From an uncultured Leucobacter sp. (GTDB taxonomy: Bacteria; Actinomycetota; Actinomycetes; Actinomycetales; Microbacteriaceae): DNA of 11,517 nt. The translations under genes and the position numbers were made by a program. This document shows, in pieces, positions 7,825 to 11,517 of the stretch. The stretch's first letter is position 1; every line of letters begins with the position of its first letter. Location of the stretch: contig CAMFIY010000054.1 in NCBI GenBank assembly GCA_945952575.1, forward strand, positions 1 through 11,517, written 5' to 3'. The notes beneath the pieces were generated by a model. That model did no database searches and had not been told where the DNA came from. It saw only the letters and a program-made list of their open reading frames with translations.

Positions 7825-7869
7825 AAACCCCCGCGATCCCAGTGTTTGCAAGGGATCAAGCGGGGGTTT
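7825..7869. terminator. strong hairpin downstream of the exporter gene and of the tRNA-Ser remnant
   Basis: AAACCCCCGC followed by GATCCC pairs with GGGATC and GCGGGGGTTT, giving a 16-bp stem with a 2-nt bulge and an 11-nt loop. The A and T ends give a short T run on either strand. It lies about 107 nt after the exporter stop and just beyond the CCA end of the minus-strand tRNA-Ser remnant. It is probably that tRNA's native terminator and may also stop exporter transcription. Confidence 0.75.
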
Positions 7870-7872
7870 CGG

Positions 7873-7895
7873 TGGCGGTGACGGTGGGATTTGAA
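7873..7895 (-). other. att-type site: orphan 3' end of a tRNA-Ser gene
   Basis: On the minus strand this reads T-loop TTCAAAT, T-stem half CCCAC, acceptor half CGTCACC, discriminator G and CCA. The CACC-G-CCA ending is typical of tRNA-Ser. The expected T-stem partner GTGGG is absent: the bases before the T-loop are GGGAG, and no anticodon or D-arm follows. The tRNA is thus broken exactly at the T-loop while its 3' flank and terminator remain. This is the scar left on the side opposite the restored tRNA when an element integrates into a tRNA 3' end. The identical sequence should be found within an intact tRNA-Ser at the other end of the element. Confidence 0.7.
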
Positions 7896-8000
7896 CTCCC
7901 CTCGGACTAAAGGGGCCGAGCATCCTCCTCAGGAATCCGCATCATCTCGCGGATTATCGGTCACCTTGGACATATGCAACCCTGCTCGCTCTAGAGAATT

Positions 8001-8017
8001 GTTGCCACCACGTTGCC
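8001..8017. repeat. tandem GTTGCC repeats near the att site
   Basis: GTTGCC occurs at 8001-8006 and again at 8012-8017, spaced 11 bp, one helical turn. They lie about 105 bp inside the tRNA-derived junction and outside any gene. Short direct repeats at this distance are typical of integrase arm-type binding sites, but two copies of a 6-mer are weak evidence. Confidence 0.3.
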
Positions 8018-8030
8018 GCGGCCGACGCTG

Positions 8031-8315
8031 CTAGCCGCTGTAGTAGCTGCTATCCCATCCGACCAACGGCGTCTCGTTGAACTCGACTTCCTCGATAACC
8101 GCATAGACGCCATACTCGACGCCACCGTGCTTCGGGTAGACGGTCCACACGTCGACGATGCGGTAGGCGTGCGCAGCGCCGTCAACAGAGAGAACCACGC
8201 CCTCGCCGATACGAGGGGGATGCATTGCGTTCTCAATGACCGGGGCATTGTCCCAATCGCCTGGCGCGTTGGCGGGGAGATAGATCACCTGGTACTCGTC
8301 GAACACGTTCGCCAT
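8031..8315 (-). CDS. hypothetical protein of the mobile element
   Basis: A 94-residue acidic soluble protein that I do not recognise. It begins MANVFDEYQVIYLPANAPGD and is rich in aromatic and acidic residues, with likely beta strands (GEGVVLSVDG, AYRIVDVWTVY, VEYGVYAVIEEVEF). It has no cysteines, membrane segment or catalytic motif. The middle part (residues 36-75) looks like a small beta barrel, a guess from strand periodicity only. Reality as a gene is supported by a strong Shine-Dalgarno sequence, GGAGG, 6 nt before the ATG, and by its position divergent from the membrane protein gene at 8415. It is the element gene nearest the att site. Confidence 0.7.
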   Translation of the reverse strand: MANVFDEYQVIYLPANAPGDWDNAPVIENAMHPPRIGEGVVLSVDGAAHAYRIVDVWTVYPKHGGVEYGVYAVIEEVEFNETPLVGWDSSYYSG

Positions 8316-8402
8316 GTTGGGCCTCCGATCTCTGAGCGTCCTCGCTCATGACCACACTAGCCAAGAGCGAGCTGGTTGGCTTGGTCGAAGCCTCTTCGCT
8401 GT

Positions 8403-8408
8403 TACATT
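8403..8408 (+). promoter_or_regulatory. -10 box for leaderless mRNA, with -35 TTGGTC at 8381-8386
   Basis: TACATT lies 6 nt before the ATG at 8415, and TTGGTC lies 16 bp upstream of it as a -35. The -35 overlaps two short interleaved palindromes: GGCTT-N5-AAGCC at 8378-8392 and CGAAG-N3-CTTCG at 8386-8398. These could form an operator. Confidence 0.5.
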
Positions 8409-8414
8409 CTGGGC

Positions 8415-8912
8415 ATGGATGCAAATGAAGTGCTCATGATGTGGTCGACTATCGCTCAGGGCGTGGCTGGGCTCGGCGCAGTGGCTTCTGCGATCATCGC
8501 GCTCGTGATTGCGAGCAAAGATCGCGCAGAGGCGGCGAGACTGGCCAAGGAATCGGCAGACCTGCAGTTCCGTTTGGCGAGTTCCGAGCGAGCCTTCCGG
8601 GTGGAACACGACAGGCTCTCGGCCGAGCGCGACGCTCTACTGCGGCTAGCCGAGAATCTGGCTCGAGGTGGCTCGACTGACCCACTCGAGACTGCTCAAA
8701 TGGGTGCGGAAGCTTTGGCAATTGTCGGCATGATCGGACCTGAAAAGCTTCCTCTGTACTGGGCCGAACGTGTAGAGATGGGCGATGAAGAGATGATGAA
8801 ATTTGCCGCCGCGGATGATACTCCCGAATGGGTTCGGTGGAGCATCGAGGCAAAGGTCGCTCTCTCGCGAACACTGCAGGAGCTTGTCGAACTCCGAGAC
8901 GCACAGCGGTGA
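8415..8912 (+). CDS. hypothetical single-pass membrane protein with coiled coil
   Basis: A 165-residue protein with no family I can name. Residues 12-34 (TIAQGVAGLGAVASAIIALVIAS) form one transmembrane helix close to the N-terminus. It is followed by a long charged heptad-like helix (about 36-83, KDRAEAARLAKESADL then LASSERAFRVEHDRLSAERDALL), probably a cytoplasmic coiled coil. The C-terminal part (95-165) is acidic and alpha-helical, with EMGDEEMMKFAAADDTPEWVRW. The layout recalls membrane-anchored accessory proteins common on actinobacterial mobile elements. I take ATG 8415 rather than an upstream in-frame ATG (8376) because the -10 box would place the transcript start at 8415, which also lacks a ribosome site. 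The gene is divergent from the 8031-8315 gene. Confidence 0.7.
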   Translation: MDANEVLMMWSTIAQGVAGLGAVASAIIALVIASKDRAEAARLAKESADLQFRLASSERAFRVEHDRLSAERDALLRLAENLARGGSTDPLETAQMGAEALAIVGMIGPEKLPLYWAERVEMGDEEMMKFAAADDTPEWVRWSIEAKVALSRTLQELVELRDAQR

Positions 8913-9071
8913 TCCTCGACGTGCAGAACTCCCGGCGCAAGACGAAGGCGGCAACCTCCCCCTGCGGATAAACCGCGAACGGTGGGGCAGGCACCGCCTT
9001 CATCTGCGAGGATAACCAACACCGACTCACACCGCTACGGGAATCCGGGGTATGGCGCACCAGGTGCGATG

Positions 9072-9077
9072 TAGTGT
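9072..9077 (+). promoter_or_regulatory. -10 box for leaderless beta flower gene mRNA
   Basis: TAGTGT ends 6 nt before the ATG at 9084, with CTCCCC between and no ribosome binding site. No convincing -35 hexamer is seen at the expected distance. Confidence 0.45.
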
Positions 9078-9083
9078 CTCCCC

Positions 9084-9440
9084 ATGGAACCTATCTACGG
9101 ACCTTCTGGCACAGTAACCGCATGGTGCGATGACGATTGCATCCGAGATCTTCGAGGATCTGTTATCGGCTGGTTGTACGAAGACGCGGTATACGGGCTT
9201 CGGGGCAACCATGCTGGCTACTTTGTGAACGGGCAGTTCTGGGACAACTTCGGGTACGTCGTCGCATGGATGAACGGTGCGTCTGGCGGTCCGGTGAAGC
9301 CTACTCGATCAGCTACTCCGGCTCGCCCGGCGAGGGCTGCCCGACCAGCAAGGTCGGCAAGGTCTGCACGCAACGCGCGCAGCGCACGTAGCTCCGCTTG
9401 GTCGAAGTCGTCCATCGAACATTTCTTGAACCCGCGCTAG
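9084..9440 (+). CDS. 4-fold beta flower domain protein with Ala-Arg-rich tail
   Basis: A 118-residue protein. Residues 4-67 contain four consecutive 16-residue repeats. In register, Gly falls at 9, 25, 41 and 57, small Ala/Gly at 13, 29, 45 and 61, and an aromatic at 14, 30, 46 and 62. The beginnings are IYGPSGTVTAW, IRDLRGSVIGW, VYGLRGNHAGY and FWDNFGYVVAW. This matches the 4-fold beta flower family as I remember it, a small domain of unknown function. Then come ASGGPVKP and a basic low-complexity tail (about 75-103) built on Pro/Ala/Ser-Ala-Arg triplets, ending in SAWSKSSIEHFLNPR. There is no signal peptide. It converges on the zinc-finger gene with 9 nt between stops. The fold family is fairly sure; the role is unknown. 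Confidence 0.75.
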   Translation: MEPIYGPSGTVTAWCDDDCIRDLRGSVIGWLYEDAVYGLRGNHAGYFVNGQFWDNFGYVVAWMNGASGGPVKPTRSATPARPARAARPARSARSARNARSARSSAWSKSSIEHFLNPR

Positions 9441-9449
9441 GCGGGCGCT

Positions 9450-9704
9450 CTAGCCTCGGCGGCACTCTTCTGCGGCGCAGGCTATCGATCTCGAGCTGCG
9501 GGCGATGTAGCGGCCGTCGCAGCGCGGGCAGGTCTTCGGCCAGATCGCGCACCGCTTGAAGTAGGCCGGTGCGCGCTTCGTTCCCGTGCGCCGGCCGGCG
9601 CGGTTGCGACATGCTTCGGAGCACCATCGGCGCGGGTTTCGTTCGTTCTCGGACACCGCGAACAGTCGCTCGCATCCCTTGCACTGTCTCATTTGCTGCC
9701 TCAT
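9450..9704 (-). CDS. small double zinc-finger protein
   Basis: An 84-residue basic protein with two predicted zinc-binding knuckle pairs. The first is C8-x2-C11 ... C28-x3-C32 (CKGCERLF, then RRWCSEACRNRAGRR). The second is C59-x2-C62 ... C76-x4-C81 (CPRCDGRYI, then ACAAEECRR). This pattern is common at the N-terminus of phage HNH endonucleases, but no His-Asn-His core follows, so it is either a stand-alone nucleic-acid-binding protein or the stump of such a nuclease. I choose ATG 9704 because GGGAG lies 6 nt upstream. An in-frame ATG 12 nt downstream also has GAGG before it. The frame stays open upstream to about 9902, but that part contains a strong hairpin and is probably not coding. Confidence 0.6.
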   Translation of the reverse strand: MRQQMRQCKGCERLFAVSENERNPRRWCSEACRNRAGRRTGTKRAPAYFKRCAIWPKTCPRCDGRYIARSSRSIACAAEECRRG

Positions 9705-9800
9705 CTTCTGCTCCCGCTGCCCCTCAAATCGACTTTGAAACTCGGGCGGTTTGTCAGACGGTAAACCGCTAGGAGTGTCCGAGGGGGTGGGGAGGGGGTT

Positions 9801-9833
9801 GAGAGCCCGCCAGCGCCTGGGTGGCGGGCTCTC
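9801..9833 (-). terminator. perfect 12-bp hairpin after the head gene pair
   Basis: GAGAGCCCGCCA pairs without mismatch with TGGCGGGCTCTC around a 9-nt loop. It lies 100 nt beyond the stop of the connector gene on the minus strand. Neither side has a T-tract (CAACCCCC follows on the minus strand). Strong hairpins without a U-tail are common terminators in actinobacteria and their phages. Confidence 0.6.
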
Positions 9834-9932
9834 GGGGTGGCGCAGGTAGGTCTTCGAGGCCGAAAGTACCCTCATGAACCCTCTCGCTACCTTCAGCGGC
9901 AATACACGCTGTTGACGCCGGTCTGTTGTGGC

Positions 9933-10373
9933 TCAGTACCCGATGGGGTGCCAAAGCTCTTCGTTCTGTGTGGGGTGGATGCTGCTGTACCTCTGTCGGG
10001 CGTAGCCGTCCATCTCGCCTGCGGAAGACGAAAGGCCGGTGCGGATGCCGAGGACCCCGAGTTCGTCGTCGAGTGGCTTCAGCCGGCCCGACGACACCGC
10101 CCAGTCGACCGAGAAGCTGTAGGTGCCATCCGACTCCTGCCGCTTCCCATCTGGGTTGCGAAGCACCCGGGCGACCATCTCAGCCTCGATACGCACCACC
10201 TGGCCGAAGAGCCAGGTGTCCGGTAGCGCCTTCTCGAGGAGATCCGGCACGTAGCCGAGGAGGAGCTGCTCCGCCCGCTCAATGAGATCGGACACGTGAG
10301 TGCCCTCGATCGTGGTGAGCGAGCGGAGCAGCGACGTCTCGACGTCCTGCTCCTTCGCGAGTGGGTTTGCCAT
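9933..10373 (-). CDS. phage head-tail connector, Gp19/Gp15/Gp42 family
   Basis: A 146-residue virion protein of the phage Gp19/Gp15/Gp42 family, placed between capsid and tail in siphoviruses of Gram-positive hosts. It starts MANPLAKEQDVETSLLRSLT with a helical N-terminal half (LIERAEQLLLGYVPDLLEKAL). The family's helix-plus-strand block VVRIEAEMVARVLRNPDGK is at about 59-77, followed by QESDGTYSFSVDWAVSSGRLKPLDDELGVLG, where a serine-rich sheet closes the domain. The ATG is 2 nt after the capsid stop, so the two are probably translationally coupled. Capsid followed by this connector is the usual phage order. Next one would expect further connector, tail-terminator and major tail protein genes; instead a hairpin and a zinc-finger gene follow. 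Confidence 0.82.
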   Translation of the reverse strand: MANPLAKEQDVETSLLRSLTTIEGTHVSDLIERAEQLLLGYVPDLLEKALPDTWLFGQVVRIEAEMVARVLRNPDGKRQESDGTYSFSVDWAVSSGRLKPLDDELGVLGIRTGLSSSAGEMDGYARQRYSSIHPTQNEELWHPIGY

Positions 10374-10375
10374 CG

Positions 10376-11236
10376 CTACGGGGTGGGCTCTTCCTCGGCC
10401 GCGGCGGCGATCGTGAAGGTGCCGATGCGGTCGGGGTGGACCAGGTTCCAGCCGATGCGCCAGGTGACGCGGATGCCGTAGCCGTCGCTGTTGAAGTAGG
10501 CGTGCTCGCTGCTGTCGACGCGGACGGGGCCGACCGCGGAGGCGATCGCGGTCTTGTCGAGGATGATCCCGGTGTTTGCGGCGAGCGCGTTGGAGACGGT
10601 TACGGGCAGGTCGAGGAGCATCTTCTGTGCGTCGTGCGTGCCGGCTCCGAGGAGGGTGGTCTGGTGGCCGGTGGCAGTCTTGAGCTTGCGGAGCGCGGCC
10701 CAGACGTGGGGGCCGACGATCATCCCGGACGGCGTACCCTTGTTCGCCTCGAGCTGCGCGACGAGATCGACGAGCGGGTCGAGGTTCGTCGTGATCTCGT
10801 CGCCCTCCACGATGTCGGTGATGTTGATGAGGCCGGCCGGGGGTGCCACTGCGGGCGATGTCGGTGCGGCTTGGGTGAGGAACGCCTCGTTGGCCTTCTT
10901 CACGACGGCGCGGTTGGCGCTGGTAGCGAGTCGCTGTTCAGTGCCGCCCTGGCGCTGCTGCTCGTTCGTCAGGCGGATGAGCTGCGTGATCTTCGCTGTG
11001 TGCACAACGACCTCGTCGAGATCGGGCGTTGCTTCGGGGATGGGCTCGTTCTCCGCGGTGAACTGGGCGTCGTCGTCGTCGATGAACGCGACGTTGAGCG
11101 AGGGACGATCGCCTTCGATGACGCCGGCGACGGTGGAGTGCTGCAGGATGAGCGCCTCGGGCACGACCTCTTCGGGGTTGAACGTATTGAGGTCGGGAGC
11201 CCAGGCGGTCGAAACATCGAGAGTGGTGATGGCCAT
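10376..11236 (-). CDS. phage major capsid protein (HK97-type fold)
   Basis: A 286-residue capsid protein. Recognisable stretches are MAITTLDVSTAWAPDLNTF at the start, an E-loop-like region near PSLNVAFIDDDDAQFTAENEPIPEA (44-68), the long spine helix with TNEQQRQGGTEQRLATSANRAVVKKANEAFL (92-122), and the P-domain segments LVAQLEANKGTPSGMIVGPHVWAALRKLK and AHFNSD-like SSEHAYFNSDGYGIRVTWRIGWNLVHPDRI near the end. The ending, where the last strand closes on HPDRIGTFTI, is typical of this capsid group. Start choice: GGAAAGG lies 8 nt before ATG 11236. An upstream in-frame ATG (11386) would translate through strong hairpins and is unlikely. There is no N-terminal delta or protease domain, so scaffold and protease, if any, are separate genes lost beyond the contig end. 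Confidence 0.85.
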   Translation of the reverse strand: MAITTLDVSTAWAPDLNTFNPEEVVPEALILQHSTVAGVIEGDRPSLNVAFIDDDDAQFTAENEPIPEATPDLDEVVVHTAKITQLIRLTNEQQRQGGTEQRLATSANRAVVKKANEAFLTQAAPTSPAVAPPAGLINITDIVEGDEITTNLDPLVDLVAQLEANKGTPSGMIVGPHVWAALRKLKTATGHQTTLLGAGTHDAQKMLLDLPVTVSNALAANTGIILDKTAIASAVGPVRVDSSEHAYFNSDGYGIRVTWRIGWNLVHPDRIGTFTIAAAAEEEPTP

Positions 11237-11264
11237 GATGCGGGCCTTTCCGGTGGCATGAGAA

Positions 11265-11307
11265 GAGCCACCAAGCAGTAACAGTGAGTGTGTTACGCCG
11301 GTGGCTC
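11265..11307 (-). terminator. two-part hairpin just upstream of the capsid gene
   Basis: GAGCCACC and GGTGGCTC form an 8-bp outer stem. Inside it GTAACA pairs with TGTTAC as a second stem of 6 bp. On the minus strand the outer stem is followed by TTCTC, so it could end transcription from upstream phage genes. It finishes 28 nt before the capsid start codon and could instead act as a leader or attenuator. Confidence 0.5.
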
Positions 11308-11323
11308 CTGGCCGTTCCGGTGT

Positions 11324-11457
11324 GCCCCGCTGGGGCTCCGTGTCTCGAGAGGATGGCCGCGGGCCGAATCTTCTGAGACGCTTCAAGCATACCAGGATCC
11401 CGTGAAGGCGGACCCGTCCCGAGGCAATCGCCCTAGCGGAACGGACTCCACCTTCAC
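11324..11457. repeat. cluster of three inverted repeats in noncoding leader
   Basis: Three further inverted repeats follow in a row: GCCCC-GCT-GGGGC at 11324-11336; GTCTC plus AGAGGAT (11342-11354) against ATCTTCT plus GAGAC (ending 11379), a 12-bp stem with one wobble and a 1-nt bulge; and 11-nt arms at 11402-11412 and 11447-11457 (GTGAAGG-C-GGA against TCC-A-CCTTCAC) with one mismatch. No convincing reading frame crosses this region on either strand. Confidence 0.55.
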
Positions 11458-11471
11458 ACGCGGCCTAGTCC

Positions 11472-11517
11472 CTGTCTCTTATACACATCTGACGCTGCCG
11501 ACGATCTTACGCGTGTA
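11472..11517. other. untrimmed Illumina Nextera adapter (assembly artefact)
   Basis: CTGTCTCTTATACACATCT at 11472-11490 is the reverse complement of the Tn5 mosaic end. GACGCTGCCGACGA (11491-11504) completes the Nextera Read 1 adapter. TCTTACGC (11505-11512) is an 8-base i5 index, reverse complement GCGTAAGA (index S517 as I recall). GTGTA is the beginning of the P5 tail. This is library sequence appended to the contig end and should be removed. Confidence 0.98.

Larger units (their letters stand above)
7873..11471. mobile_element. prophage remnant or phage satellite, left part
   Basis: The left boundary is the tRNA-Ser 3' fragment. The right boundary lies beyond the contig end. Contents from left to right are possible recombinase arm repeats, three small orphan genes, a zinc-finger gene, and a connector plus major capsid gene read leftwards. 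The accessory genes at 8415-9440 are visibly less GC-rich than the chromosomal genes to the left. No integrase, tail, portal, terminase or lysis gene is seen in this 3.6 kb. Phage origin is clear from the capsid and connector genes. Whether it is a decayed prophage or a satellite cannot be settled from this part alone. Confidence 0.75.

Noticed and set aside
9746..9769. Inverted repeat GCGGTTT/AAACCGC with a 10-nt loop
   Set aside because: A real 7-bp dyad, but short, with no T-tract and no clear relation to a promoter. It could be an operator for the zinc-finger gene, but there is not enough to call it.
9705..9902. N-terminal extension of the zinc-finger frame up to 9902
   Set aside because: It crosses a perfect 12-bp hairpin and is Pro/Ser/Arg-rich, whereas the ATG at 9704 has a good ribosome site directly before the first zinc knuckle.
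10361..11281. Plus-strand open frame (306 codons) opposite the capsid gene
   Set aside because: It is a Val/Gly/Asp-rich shadow of the capsid gene. The capsid frame has a ribosome binding site, coupling to the connector and recognisable family sequence.
1..11471. CRISPR arrays, insertion sequences, riboswitches
   Set aside because: No regularly spaced direct repeats, transposase genes, terminal inverted repeats with target duplications, or recognisable riboswitch cores were seen.

Overview
The window is GC-rich DNA that looks like an actinobacterium, most likely of the Microbacteriaceae (Leucobacter/Microbacterium type). That placement is an inference from gene content, base composition and promoter layout, since no rRNA or taxonomic marker is present. 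It is one end of an assembled contig: the last 46 bases (11472-11517) are Illumina Nextera adapter sequence, not genome.

Positions 1 to about 7870 are ordinary chromosome. In order they hold a tRNA-Pro(CGG) on the minus strand, a PMM-like HAD phosphatase, malate:quinone oxidoreductase (mqo, minus), the DNA repair protein RadA (minus), a DUF808/YedI-type membrane protein, a TMEM175-type channel protein, a LysR-type regulator (minus), and a divergently transcribed EamA/DMT exporter that the regulator probably controls. Convergent gene pairs are separated by hairpins. Most of these genes have a TANNNT -10 hexamer 6-7 nt before the start codon, the arrangement expected for leaderless mRNAs.

From 7873 to the real contig end (about 11471) lies a mobile element of phage origin. 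Its left boundary is the orphan 3' end of a tRNA-Ser gene (T-loop to CCA) with that gene's downstream terminator still on the chromosomal side. This is the usual footprint of integration by a tyrosine recombinase. Inside are small accessory genes: a minus-strand orphan with a strong ribosome binding site, a single-pass membrane/coiled-coil protein and a 4-fold beta flower protein. A small double zinc-finger protein follows. Next come two phage head genes read right to left: a major capsid protein and, 2 nt behind it, a Gp19/Gp15/Gp42-type head-tail connector.

No tail, lysis or integrase gene lies between the connector and the attachment site. The element is therefore either a decayed prophage or a capsid-carrying phage satellite. 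The missing right-hand part (terminase, portal, integrase, intact tRNA-Ser) should decide this. The capsid gene is preceded by about 190 nt of noncoding sequence holding four consecutive hairpins.
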